Assembly (NCBI RefSeq): GCF_014306155.1
Contig: NZ_JACRWH010000033.1
Span: 1-23,007, forward strand
Source: Holdemanella hominis
GTDB lineage: Bacteria > Bacillota_I > Bacilli_A > Erysipelotrichales > Erysipelotrichaceae
Length of the DNA: 23,007 bases
Reading direction: 5' to 3'
Shown piece by piece: positions 15,299 through 23,007 of this stretch (positions within the stretch are counted from its first letter, which is position 1; each line of letters opens with the position of its first letter). The notes below the pieces were generated by a model. It searched no databases and was not told the origin of the DNA. It saw nothing but the letters and a program-made list of their open reading frames with translations. A program made the position numbers and the translations under genes.

Positions 15299-15982
15299 AT
15301 GCGAACTTTAGTGGTAATTCCAGCCTATAATGAGGCTTTAAATATAGAAAAAACAGTTCAGGATATACAACAAAATGCGCCAGATGTTGATTATGTTGTT
15401 GTGAATGATGGTTCGAAAGATAATACTTTAGAAGTTATTCAGAAAAATAATTTTAATCATATTGATGGATTTTGTAACTTAGGATTGTTTGGAGCTGTTC
15501 AAACAGGTTTTAAATTAGCCATGAAAGAAAATTATGATGTTGTTATCCAATTTGATGGAGATGGTCAGCACTCAGCTAAATATATTGATGCGATGGTTAA
15601 AGAAATTGAATATGGAAATGATATTGTGATTGGTTCTCGTTTTGTGAGCGAGAAGAAACCTTTTACAGCACGTATGATTGGTAGCCGTTTAATCGCATGG
15701 GCCATTAAACTTGTAACTGGTAAAAAGGTGATGGATCCAACAAGTGGATTTAGAGCATATAGCAAGGCTTGTATTAAAGATTATGCTTTGGATATGAACA
15801 ATCCTCCTGAACCAGATACATTGGTTTATATGTATCGTAAGAACAGAAAAATTAAAGAGATTCAAGTTCAAATGTCTGAACGTGAATTTGGAGAATCTTA
15901 TTTAAATTTAGTAAATACGATCAAATATATGAGTCGAATGATGGTTTCAATCTTTTTGATTCAACCATTTAGAAAGGTGTAG
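15299..15982 (+). CDS. Polyprenyl-phosphate glycosyltransferase (DPM1/GacI-like GT2)
   Basis: A 227-residue GT2 enzyme of the dolichol/polyprenyl-phosphate sugar synthase group. Motifs: VIPAYNE (6-12), VNDGSKDNT (35-43), FDGDGQH (85-91), IGSRF (111-115) and DPTSGFRAY (146-154). The C-terminus has only one weak hydrophobic stretch, not the two TM helices of CsbB/ArnC-type proteins, so membrane partnering is likely. These enzymes make undecaprenyl-P-sugar, the donor used outside the membrane by GT-C transferases. The next two genes (DUF2304 and GT-C-like) match the streptococcal GacI-GacJ-GacL order, where GacJ is known to bind and stimulate GacI. The start is fixed by a strong TAGGAGG site. 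The sugar could be GlcNAc by analogy, but that is inference. Confidence 0.88.
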   Translation: MRTLVVIPAYNEALNIEKTVQDIQQNAPDVDYVVVNDGSKDNTLEVIQKNNFNHIDGFCNLGLFGAVQTGFKLAMKENYDVVIQFDGDGQHSAKYIDAMVKEIEYGNDIVIGSRFVSEKKPFTARMIGSRLIAWAIKLVTGKKVMDPTSGFRAYSKACIKDYALDMNNPPEPDTLVYMYRKNRKIKEIQVQMSEREFGESYLNLVNTIKYMSRMMVSIFLIQPFRKV

Positions 15983-15985
15983 ATT

Positions 15986-16336
15986 ATGGGATTAAAATTA
16001 CAGTTGGTTTTTATCTTTGCGAGTTTAATGACCTTTGTTTTTGTGATTAAAAAGATTCAAAAACATGGATTAAATATTGATGATGCGATTATGTGGATTT
16101 TATGGTCTATTCTTCTTCTGATTATTAGTGTATTCCCTCAAATTCCAACGTGGATTTCAAAACAATTGGGATTTATGTCCACAAGTAATTTCATCTTTTG
16201 TGTATTTATCTTTTTCTTATACATTATGTTGTTTACGCAAACTGCACAAATTTCTAAATTAAAAGAAAAACAAAAAGATTTGATTCAAAAATTGAGTATT
16301 AAAGAATATGAAAGTAACAAGGAGAAAGGCGAATGA
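15986..16336 (+). CDS. DUF2304 small membrane protein (GacJ-like)
   Basis: A 116-residue protein with three hydrophobic helices (about 4-22, 34-51 and 66-84) and a charged, coiled-coil-like C-terminal helix (about 86-112, rich in Lys and Glu). Size, topology and position directly after a polyprenyl-P glycosyltransferase are those of DUF2304 proteins. In group A Streptococcus the DUF2304 protein GacJ forms a complex with GacI and raises its activity, so a membrane-recruiting partner role for the 15299 product is the best guess. Its stop codon overlaps the next start by 4 nt (ATGA, 16333-16336), and it begins 3 nt after the upstream stop, so all three genes are probably translationally coupled. 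Confidence 0.82.
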   Translation: MGLKLQLVFIFASLMTFVFVIKKIQKHGLNIDDAIMWILWSILLLIISVFPQIPTWISKQLGFMSTSNFIFCVFIFFLYIMLFTQTAQISKLKEKQKDLIQKLSIKEYESNKEKGE

Positions 16337-18294
16337 ATTTAGTTTTGAGTGTTGTGTTTTATGTCTGTCTTTCTTTTCAGTATTATTTGTTAGGGAATGA
16401 ATGCTTAGATTTATTTGGTTATAATAAGAATACTAGAACAATTCTAATTTCAGGATTTTTATCTACTTTCTTTTTAACGTTTATTATTGGATTTGTATGT
16501 CAGGTTCTTCATTTATCCTGGACACTATACTTTATATTACAATCTATTTTATTTGTCGTTGTAGATGGATACTTGTTATTTAAGAATAGAAAAAATATAT
16601 TTTGTAGACACGAAATTAAATTACAACGTATTTTGAAGAATAATTGGGTTTTAATTTTATTTGCAGGTGTATTTATATCTTTTTCTATCGCAAACCAATT
16701 GCCATATTACGATTTAAATTATGATGATGTTTATTATATAGGTAAGGTTGTTAATCATGTGGGCACTCCACATTTAATGAATGAGGATTATTTTAATGGT
16801 TCTTTAGTTCATATTAATGGACTTGATTTAATTCGTGTTATCAATACATATGAATTGAGTTATTCTTATTTTGGGACACTCTTCCACATTTATTTACCTT
16901 ATTTTTGTAGGGTGACTATGTCATTGCACAATTATGTATTATTTGGAATTGTATACAAACAATTGGCATCGCTTTTTGTAAAAGAAAAATATTCACAATA
17001 TGCCATTGTTCCGTTCTTTTATTTTCTGATTCCAGCTGGTTTTCTACAAACAGGAATCTATGAATGTATAAGAGTTTATTCATACGATTTATGGCAGTTT
17101 CAAACTGCAGCATTTTATGGTGGATCTATTGTTAGAATGATGGCAGTGCCTATTCTGATTATTTATTCTTTACCATTAGTAGAAAAAATGGAATTCAAGA
17201 AGATTATATATATTGTTTTAATGTCTATTTCCATGATTTCGTTTTCAACAATATATGTTCAAGTTGTTGTTTTATTTTTCATTGCGGCAATAACGATTAA
17301 ATGTGTATATTGTTTTGTTGAGGCATTTAAAGCGAAAGAAACAAAATGGATGATAGTTTCTATTCTAGGAATTCTAGTTGTTGTTGGTTTTTTGCTCGCA
17401 ACTAGATATTTAAATATAAACACAGAAGAATTTGTATACAACGTAACTCGTTATCATGGCTTTCAACAAGAATGGTATGATCATGACTCATTGCTAAAGT
17501 ATGGTTTTGTTGTTTTTGCATTAATGTTTGTATTATCTAAGAATTCGCAATCTAGAAGTATTGTTGGTATGGTATTGGTTTTATATGTTTTAGTATGGAA
17601 AGAAATATTTACTGTATTATTAACAATTACATCTTTTAATTATTTCTTTGTAACAATGAGAACAGTCTCATCTATACAATACTTAATTTTGTTCTTTTTG
17701 GGTATCTGTGCCTTGCGCATATATGAGTCGATCTTTAAGAAGATGTATTTTATACCAAATCTAGCGGCGGTAGGATTGGTTATGTTGGTTTGTGTCTTTT
17801 TCCGTCATAATGTAAATGAAATGGTAAAATATAATTTTCTTAGTTCTGGCATAAGTGCAGCTGGATGGAATTTTTCAAGAGTATTTGATATGAACACAAA
17901 AATGATTCCAGATATTTTTGTCGAAGTCGGAGATTATTTTAACACTTTACCATATGATAATTATAAGATGTATACTTGTCATAATTTTAATACAGATGGT
18001 GGTATGGGCACATCGGATGGTGGCTTTGAGATGTCTACAAATCGTTTGCATGTTTCAAACAGTGATGGATTTAAAAAATTAAATGATAAAGATTTTTCAA
18101 AATTAAATTCGTTTTGTATGTCAGGGGATTTAACATATACAGAAGTACATGATATTTTGAAGAAAGAAAATATTCAATATATTTTGGTATTTAATAAAAA
18201 TGCAGCGGACATATTGGAATGTGATGGAGATAGTTTAGTACTATCAAATGAACAAAATCTAAATCCTTATTATTTATTAAAGGTAAATTATTAA
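16333..18294 (+). CDS. Large polytopic membrane protein, GT-C-like glycosyltransferase
   Basis: A 653-residue integral membrane protein with about 11-13 hydrophobic segments between residue 1 and about 505 and a soluble C-terminal domain of about 130 residues. A conserved-looking acidic motif, YDLNYDDVYYIGK (about 126-138), lies in the first large loop after a TM helix, where GT-C enzymes carry their catalytic Asp/Glu residues. The C-terminal part has a Gly-rich segment (DGGMGTSDGGFEMS) and a small alpha/beta-like end (ENIQYILVFNKN). It resembles DUF6077-type membrane proteins in polysaccharide loci; I am not certain of that family name. The context (polyprenyl-P GT plus DUF2304) argues that it uses undecaprenyl-P-sugar to decorate the polymer outside the membrane, like GacL. 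A Wzy-type polymerase is a less likely alternative. Confidence 0.72.
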   Translation: MNLVLSVVFYVCLSFQYYLLGNECLDLFGYNKNTRTILISGFLSTFFLTFIIGFVCQVLHLSWTLYFILQSILFVVVDGYLLFKNRKNIFCRHEIKLQRILKNNWVLILFAGVFISFSIANQLPYYDLNYDDVYYIGKVVNHVGTPHLMNEDYFNGSLVHINGLDLIRVINTYELSYSYFGTLFHIYLPYFCRVTMSLHNYVLFGIVYKQLASLFVKEKYSQYAIVPFFYFLIPAGFLQTGIYECIRVYSYDLWQFQTAAFYGGSIVRMMAVPILIIYSLPLVEKMEFKKIIYIVLMSISMISFSTIYVQVVVLFFIAAITIKCVYCFVEAFKAKETKWMIVSILGILVVVGFLLATRYLNINTEEFVYNVTRYHGFQQEWYDHDSLLKYGFVVFALMFVLSKNSQSRSIVGMVLVLYVLVWKEIFTVLLTITSFNYFFVTMRTVSSIQYLILFFLGICALRIYESIFKKMYFIPNLAAVGLVMLVCVFFRHNVNEMVKYNFLSSGISAAGWNFSRVFDMNTKMIPDIFVEVGDYFNTLPYDNYKMYTCHNFNTDGGMGTSDGGFEMSTNRLHVSNSDGFKKLNDKDFSKLNSFCMSGDLTYTEVHDILKKENIQYILVFNKNAADILECDGDSLVLSNEQNLNPYYLLKVNY

Positions 18295-18298
18295 TATT

Positions 18299-19456
18299 AT
18301 GAACTACTACAAGACAGGGCAATTCGCAAAACTAGCGAATGTGAGTGAAAGAACAATTCGATATTATGACAAAATAGGGTTATTAAAACCCTCTTTTGTT
18401 ATGGAAAATGGATATCGTCAATATAGTGATTTGGATTTATTAAAGTTACAGAAGATTTTATCTTTAAAACATTTGGGGTTTAGTATTGAAGAAATCTTTC
18501 CTATGGTTATGGATAATACGAATCTAAAGGAGAGTTTTGATTTACAGATTGATTTGATTGAAGATAAAATTAGTCATTTACAGTCTTTAAAGGATGCTTT
18601 AAAAAGAGCGAGTCAAACACCAGATTTAAGTTGGAATATGATACTATCTTTAGTTCAATTATCAAATGAGGAAACGAATATTATTGAACAATATAAGAAT
18701 GCAAAGAACTTAAATGATCGTATATCACTACATGAAAAGTATTCTACAAATAAGCAGGGGTGGTTTAATTGGTTATTCAATCAAATTGATTTTAGTAAAG
18801 TCAATCGATTGTTAGAACTTGGTTGTGGTAATGGTAAGTTATGGCAAGAAAACAAGATTGATTTAAGAAATCGAGAAATCTTCTTATCGGATATTAGTGA
18901 AGGTATGGTTGAAGAGGTCAGAAATAAATTGGGTTCTGATTTTAACTGTATTGTAGCGGATGCTGAAAAGATTCCATTCAAAGACTCTTACTTTGATTCT
19001 ATTATTGCCAATCATGTTTTATTCTATTTAAATGATTTAAATCTTGGTTTAAAAGAAATAGATAGAGTACTAAAAAGTGATGGAATCCTTTATTGTAGTA
19101 CATATGGTAAGAACCATATGAAAGAAATCACGGAAATCGTACAAAACTTTGATTCTAGAATTAATCTATCAAACCATAGTTTGTATGATATTTTTGGATT
19201 AGAGAATGGTGAAGATATATTAAGTAAATATTTTTCAAATATTCAACGAATGGATTATCAAGATTCACTAGCAATAACAGAATCAAAACCTTTGATTGAC
19301 TATATTATGTCTTGTCATGGGAATCAAAATGAAATATTAGGACCTAGACTCAATGAATTTAAAGAATATATTGAAGAATTGCTAGAGAATAATGGTAAAA
19401 TAGTAGTGACAAAAGAAGCTGGACTATTTGTTTGCAGAAAGAGGGTGATTCAATGA
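18299..19456 (+). CDS. MerR-family DNA-binding domain fused to a SAM-dependent methyltransferase
   Basis: A 385-residue two-domain protein. Residues 1-70 form a textbook MerR winged helix (YKTGQFAKLANVSERTIRYY, then GLLKPSF, NGYRQYSDLDL, LKHLGFSIEEI). A dimerising coiled coil (about 75-105) and a linker follow. Residues about 145-385 are a class I methyltransferase: motif I LELGCGNGKLW at 172-182, acidic residue D198 in FLSDIS, DAEKIPF at 221-227 and NHVLFYL at 238-244. Both halves look intact. It starts 4 nt after the GT-C stop with only a distant AAGG (18281-18284), and ends in an ATGA overlap with the next GT, so its expression is tied to the operon. It might self-regulate the locus in response to SAM or a methyl acceptor, or methylate a sugar intermediate. 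The MerR fusion is known in Bacillota, but its role in a glycan operon is unclear. Confidence 0.88.
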   Translation: MNYYKTGQFAKLANVSERTIRYYDKIGLLKPSFVMENGYRQYSDLDLLKLQKILSLKHLGFSIEEIFPMVMDNTNLKESFDLQIDLIEDKISHLQSLKDALKRASQTPDLSWNMILSLVQLSNEETNIIEQYKNAKNLNDRISLHEKYSTNKQGWFNWLFNQIDFSKVNRLLELGCGNGKLWQENKIDLRNREIFLSDISEGMVEEVRNKLGSDFNCIVADAEKIPFKDSYFDSIIANHVLFYLNDLNLGLKEIDRVLKSDGILYCSTYGKNHMKEITEIVQNFDSRINLSNHSLYDIFGLENGEDILSKYFSNIQRMDYQDSLAITESKPLIDYIMSCHGNQNEILGPRLNEFKEYIEELLENNGKIVVTKEAGLFVCRKRVIQ

Positions 19457-20370
19457 TATCTGTAATTATGTCTACATATAAAGAAGATGAGAGATTACTT
19501 CGTGAATCCATTGAATCAATATTAAATCAGACGTATAGAGATTTTGAATATATTATTATATTGGATTACCCGGATAATGATGTTCATAAAAGCGTAATAG
19601 AAGAATATGCTTTAAAAGATGATCGAATTCATTTTTATATCAACGAAAAAAATATGGGGCTTACAGATTCGTTAAATCGTGGCCTTTCCTTGTGTCATGG
19701 TGAATATATAGCTCGTATGGATGCAGATGATATTAGTTTACCGGATCGTTTAGAAAGACAAATGAAATACTTAGAAAAGAATCATTATGATTTAATTGGT
19801 GGAATTACAGAGATGATCAATGAAAATGGTTCTTTGTTATATAGCATAAAGAGTGTTCCTACAGATCCTAAAAAAATTAATAAGGCATTGCGTTATAGTC
19901 AATGTATTGCGCATCCTACTTGGTTAGGAAGAAAAGAAGTTTTTGAAAAAAATGCTGGATATCGTCATATGCCTTTATGTGAAGATTATGATTTTACTTT
20001 AAGAGCTGTATTAAATGGTTTTGTGGTTTCAAACTTAAATGAGGCTGTTCTTAAGTATCGTATGACTTCAAATTCAATTTCTAGAAGTAACTTGTTTGAG
20101 CAATACTTGTATATGTCTTATATCACGAATGAATATAAGAATAAGGGTATTGCTTCAGTTGATAAGGCATATGCGTATGTGCAACAACATCTAAATGAGA
20201 AGGATTCAGATAAGTATTTAAAGGCGAATGTGATCTTTAATCGTATGTTGCAGGAAATGTCAGATAAACAATTCTTACCTTTTATTAAGGATGGTTTTTG
20301 TTTGTTGTTTAGTTCTAAATATTATTTAAATAAAATATATCGATTTGTGATGTTGAGTTTAAATAGCTGA
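19453..20370 (+). CDS. GT2 family glycosyltransferase, AmsE-like
   Basis: A 305-residue GT2 enzyme. It opens with MISVIMSTYKEDERLL and shows ILNQTYRDFEYIIILD, NEKNMGLTDSLNRGL (64-78), the metal site ARMDADDIS (87-95), LPDRLERQ and CEDYDF in the acceptor region. This is the pattern of AmsE/WfaP-type transferases that act in exopolysaccharide repeat-unit synthesis. The ATG at 19453 overlaps the stop of the MerR-methyltransferase gene (ATGA) and is preceded by GAGGGTG. An in-frame TTG at 19432 is therefore not needed. Cytoplasmic, no TM segment. It precedes the flippase gene by 20 nt, suggesting it contributes to the glycan that flippase handles. Confidence 0.85.
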   Translation: MISVIMSTYKEDERLLRESIESILNQTYRDFEYIIILDYPDNDVHKSVIEEYALKDDRIHFYINEKNMGLTDSLNRGLSLCHGEYIARMDADDISLPDRLERQMKYLEKNHYDLIGGITEMINENGSLLYSIKSVPTDPKKINKALRYSQCIAHPTWLGRKEVFEKNAGYRHMPLCEDYDFTLRAVLNGFVVSNLNEAVLKYRMTSNSISRSNLFEQYLYMSYITNEYKNKGIASVDKAYAYVQQHLNEKDSDKYLKANVIFNRMLQEMSDKQFLPFIKDGFCLLFSSKYYLNKIYRFVMLSLNS

Positions 20371-20390
20371 TTTATTGAAAAGAGGTAACT

Positions 20391-21899
20391 ATGAGATTTA
20401 AAAAGGCTTTAAAAAATCTAATATTCAATGTCTTACAGCAAGTCGTTAATATTATTGTAAATTTTATTATGCCACCTATTTTAGTATCTACTTTTGGTTC
20501 TACTTTAAATGGATTGGTATCTACAATTCGTCAAATTATGCAATATGTACAGTTGACGGGTGCAGGTATTGCGCAGGCGAGTACGTTTGCGATGTATAAA
20601 CCAATTGCTGACAAGGATTATGAATCTTTAAACGGTATATATAATGCAACTCGAAACATGTTTACTCGAGCAGGAAATGTCTTTTCTGCCATCACATTAT
20701 TAGTTGCGATTATATATCCTTTGACAGTTCGTAATCAGGTGGATTATTCGGTTGCGTTCGCATTAGTATTGGTGATTGGTATTAGTGGTGCATCAGAATT
20801 TTATTTGTGTGGTAAATACAACGCTTTATTGTCGGCTAATCAAGAAAACTATGTTGTTGCGATTGCGCAAACCATTGGTTCTTTGACAAATTTGATTTTG
20901 TTAATTGTTTTAGTTCGTTTAAAACAAAATGTAGTAGTTGCAGAATTAGGGATGAGTGCAGTATATCTATGTAGAATAGTTATTTTAACAGTATACGCAA
21001 AAAGAAAATATAAATATTTAGATTTAACAGTGGCTCCAACATTTGAAAAAATTTCACAAAGAAACGATGCAATTGTTCACCAAGTTTCTACACTGGTAGT
21101 CATGGGAAGCTCGACTTTAATTGTAAGTTTAATTCTAGGCTTAAAAGAAGCCAGTGTATTTGCGGTATATTTGATTGTTTTCCAGGGAATCAATACAATT
21201 TGTTCCATTATTTCAACGGCAATCTACGCCTCATTTGGAGAGGTTATCGCCAAAGGACAAAGAGATATTTTAATTCGTACTTTTAATATTTATGAGTTTG
21301 TGTACTACATAGTTATTACGATTTTATTTTCTTGTACATATTTGTTGATTATGCCTTTTATTGAAATCTATACAGTCAATATGACGGATATCAATTACAT
21401 TTATCCAACACTTGCTAAATTGTTTATTTTAGTTGGCATTGCCAATAATATAAGAATTCCAACATCTACCATTGTTACAAGTGCTGGTCATTTTAAAGAA
21501 ACAAAATGGAGAGCAGTACTTGAAATGACATTAAATGTAGTAGGACAGTTTGTGTTTGGTAAAATGTTTGGATTGAATGGTATTCTTTTAGGTTGTGTTT
21601 TATCATTCTCATATCGTACGTTTGATTTTATAATCTATGCACATAAACATATCTTAAAAACATCGAGTTTAAGTACGTTTAAGAAATTATTTCTTAATTT
21701 AGTCGCAAGCATTGTAGTTGTATTCCTTCTACAACAAGTAATGGAGCCAAACATTTATAATTACTTAACGTGGATCAAATATGGAGTTATCTATTTTGCG
21801 GCAATTAGTGTGTTTGTGTTATTGGTGAATGTATTGTTTGATCGAAAGACATTTAATTCAACATTCAATGTTGTAAAAAGTCTTTTTATAAAGGGGTAA
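20391..21899 (+). CDS. wzx: Wzx-type polysaccharide/oligosaccharide flippase (PST/MOP family)
   Basis: A 502-residue polytopic protein with about 12-14 TM helices, spread over the whole length in the regular pattern of the MOP superfamily. The N-terminus (NLIFNVLQQVVNIIVNFIMPPILVSTFGS) with a Pro-Pro in the first helix and a following GLVSTIRQIMQYVQLTGAGIAQAS stretch is characteristic. The second half has GIANNIRIPTSTIVTSAGHFKETK, like the matching region of other flippases. It would move undecaprenyl-linked sugars or oligosaccharides to the outer face. Since an ABC exporter is also encoded here, it may flip a side-chain unit or the undecaprenyl-P-sugar donor for the 16333 product, as GacK does in streptococci. 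The ribosome binding site AGAGGT is well placed; 4 nt separate it from the next gene. Confidence 0.88.
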   Translation: MRFKKALKNLIFNVLQQVVNIIVNFIMPPILVSTFGSTLNGLVSTIRQIMQYVQLTGAGIAQASTFAMYKPIADKDYESLNGIYNATRNMFTRAGNVFSAITLLVAIIYPLTVRNQVDYSVAFALVLVIGISGASEFYLCGKYNALLSANQENYVVAIAQTIGSLTNLILLIVLVRLKQNVVVAELGMSAVYLCRIVILTVYAKRKYKYLDLTVAPTFEKISQRNDAIVHQVSTLVVMGSSTLIVSLILGLKEASVFAVYLIVFQGINTICSIISTAIYASFGEVIAKGQRDILIRTFNIYEFVYYIVITILFSCTYLLIMPFIEIYTVNMTDINYIYPTLAKLFILVGIANNIRIPTSTIVTSAGHFKETKWRAVLEMTLNVVGQFVFGKMFGLNGILLGCVLSFSYRTFDFIIYAHKHILKTSSLSTFKKLFLNLVASIVVVFLLQQVMEPNIYNYLTWIKYGVIYFAAISVFVLLVNVLFDRKTFNSTFNVVKSLFIKG

Positions 21900-21903
21900 A
21901 AGA

Positions 21904-22893
21904 ATGGAAACAGATATTTTACTTTCAATTGTTATACCGGTTTATAATGTTCAGAATTATATTGGTAAATGTTTAAACTCACTTAAAACATTAGATGGCA
22001 GAATTGAAATACTAGTTGTAGATGATGGTAGTCCTGATGATTCTTGTGAAGTAATAAAAAATTATGTAAAGGATAATTCAAATGTTCATTACATAAAAAA
22101 AGAAAATGGTGGTGTTAGTTCGGCACGTAATTTAGGTATAGCTCTATCAAAAGGAAAATATATTACTTTTGTGGATGGCGATGACTTTGTGGACGAGCAA
22201 TATCTACCCAAGATAATGGAGTATATTCAAACTTTAGATTTTGATTTATTATGTTTCAATTATTGTTTAACTTATGATAATCATGAGACTAGATTAAATG
22301 ATTTAAAAGATGAAATAGTAAACTTGTGTGATAATGCTGGATTTACATGGTATATCAGACAGAACATGGATGAAAAAATCAAACAGTTTTGTTTGAATAA
22401 AGTCTATAAGACAGATCTTTTAAAGGAGAATAAGATTGAATTTCCAGTAGGACAAAGTGTGGGAGAGGATTTCTTATTTAATATTGAGTATTTACAGTAT
22501 TGTAAAAAAGTAGTGTATAAATCGGATTGTTTATATCATTATTACCAAAGACAAACTTCTGTAATGAGAACGTATAATAAAAAATATACGGATCATATTT
22601 TAAAATATGAGGCAAATCTAAAAAGAATTGCTTCAAAATCAAATTATACAATATCGCAAAATGACATTTTGTATTTATATTTAAAGTGTTGGTTTGGTGT
22701 AATCAACCAGGAAACACAGAATCCAAATTCAGAAGATGGATTGAATCGTGTCAAAATGTTTATGAATCAATCTGGATTAAAGGATATTAAAATACATTAT
22801 TCTGACTTAGATTCTAAATATAAGGTATATAAATGTTTGGTTAAATTTCATTTAACTATACCTATTTATAAACTTTTAAAGAAAAGAGGGTAA
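21904..22893 (+). CDS. GT2 family glycosyltransferase, EpsJ/CpsJ-like
   Basis: A 329-residue GT2 enzyme of the common exopolysaccharide type. Motifs: SIVIPVYNVQNYIGKCL (8-24), VVDDGSPDDS (38-47), KENGGVSSARNLGI (66-79), FVDGDDF (89-95) as metal site, LNKVYK and GEDFLFN acceptor-side landmarks, then a basic C-terminus (LLKKRG). No TM segment. It begins 4 nt after the flippase stop, with AAAGGGG of the flippase gene's end as ribosome binding site. It is the last coding gene in the window and appears to close the operon, since hairpins and a strong terminator-like stem follow with no further ORF before the window edge. Confidence 0.88.
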   Translation: METDILLSIVIPVYNVQNYIGKCLNSLKTLDGRIEILVVDDGSPDDSCEVIKNYVKDNSNVHYIKKENGGVSSARNLGIALSKGKYITFVDGDDFVDEQYLPKIMEYIQTLDFDLLCFNYCLTYDNHETRLNDLKDEIVNLCDNAGFTWYIRQNMDEKIKQFCLNKVYKTDLLKENKIEFPVGQSVGEDFLFNIEYLQYCKKVVYKSDCLYHYYQRQTSVMRTYNKKYTDHILKYEANLKRIASKSNYTISQNDILYLYLKCWFGVINQETQNPNSEDGLNRVKMFMNQSGLKDIKIHYSDLDSKYKVYKCLVKFHLTIPIYKLLKKRG

Positions 22894-22904
22894 TCCGCAA
22901 TTAG

Positions 22905-22955
22905 ATAGGGTCGACTAAAAGTTGGCTTCAAAAATTGTAGGGCCGAAAACCCTAT
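22905..22955 (+). ncRNA. Structured RNA segment with two alternative folds (unassigned)
   Basis: Fold one has two hairpins: GTCGACT-AAA-AGTTGGC (22910-22926, with two G-U pairs) and GTAGGG-CCGAAAA-CCCTAT (22937-22955, with one G-U pair). Fold two pairs ATAGGGT (22905-22911) perfectly with ACCCTAT (22949-22955), which excludes both. This looks like an untranslated control element or the 5' part of an intergenic terminator region. It matches no riboswitch class I recognise. Confidence 0.3.
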
Positions 22956-22981
22956 GTGTGTTTAAAGGATTATTAACTAGG

Positions 22982-23007
22982 GAGCAGAGATTTCAATATC
23001 TCTGCTC
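22982..23007 (+). terminator. Strong stem-loop at the window edge, probable terminator of the polysaccharide operon
   Basis: GAGCAGAGAT (22982-22991) pairs perfectly with ATCTCTGCTC (22998-23007) through a 6-nt loop. The window ends exactly at the stem, so the expected T-run cannot be seen. The stem strength and position after the last GT gene support a terminator. Confidence 0.65.

Noticed and set aside
1..23007. CRISPR arrays, tRNA or rRNA genes, complete insertion sequences
   Set aside because: No regularly spaced repeats, cloverleaf-like sequences or transposase ORFs were seen on either strand by eye.

Overview
The window looks like chromosomal DNA from a low-GC Gram-positive bacterium (Bacillota). 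The reasons are the AT-rich base composition, strong AGGAGG-type ribosome binding sites, extended -10 promoters (TGnTATAAT-like), a lipobox lipoprotein, an LCP (LytR-CpsA-Psr) ligase, and a cell-wall polysaccharide gene set typical of Bacillota. The style of the LCP protein and the glycosyltransferases would fit the Erysipelotrichales, but I cannot prove that assignment from sequence alone. Every gene I can support lies on the + strand.

Layout. (a) 1-3285 is a loosely packed flank. It holds a terminator, an SGNH-hydrolase-like lipoprotein (216-941), an isolated AT-rich metallo-beta-lactamase-fold protein with a cysteine-rich tail (1233-2342), and a frameshifted DUF2871 membrane-protein relic (2795-3146), separated by gene-poor spacers. 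(b) 3286-7889 is a first polysaccharide operon behind a good promoter with nested inverted repeats: an initiating phosphoglycosyl transferase, a GT4 enzyme and three GT2 enzymes, two of which are tandem paralogues. (c) 7939-10691 carries an LCP attachment enzyme and another GT4 enzyme. (d) 10756-15177 encodes a Wzt/Wzm-type ABC exporter and an 824-residue protein with two GT2 domains. (e) 15299-22893 is a tightly packed operon: polyprenyl-phosphate glycosyltransferase, DUF2304 membrane protein, large GT-C-like membrane protein, MerR-methyltransferase fusion, GT2, Wzx-type flippase, GT2. It is followed by RNA hairpins and a strong stem at the right edge.

How it may work (inference). The phosphoglycosyl transferase would load the first sugar onto undecaprenyl phosphate. 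The cytoplasmic GT2/GT4 enzymes would build the chain, Wzm/Wzt would export it, and the LCP protein would join it to peptidoglycan. The 15299-18294 trio resembles the GacI/GacJ/GacL arrangement of streptococcal group A carbohydrate: a lipid-linked sugar is made inside, flipped, and added to the polymer outside by a GT-C enzyme. The Wzx-type protein at 20391 could flip that donor or a separate lipid-linked oligosaccharide. No sugar-nucleotide synthesis genes and no clear Wzy polymerase are present in the window.

The two most unusual points are these. One apparent beta-rich module, with a shared GW...DG..VD...R.D...GF pattern, occurs at the C-terminus of the exporter ATPase and twice at the N-terminus of the neighbouring bi-functional glycosyltransferase. 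In addition, a MerR DNA-binding domain is fused to a SAM-methyltransferase and is embedded, apparently translationally coupled, inside the glycosyltransferase operon.
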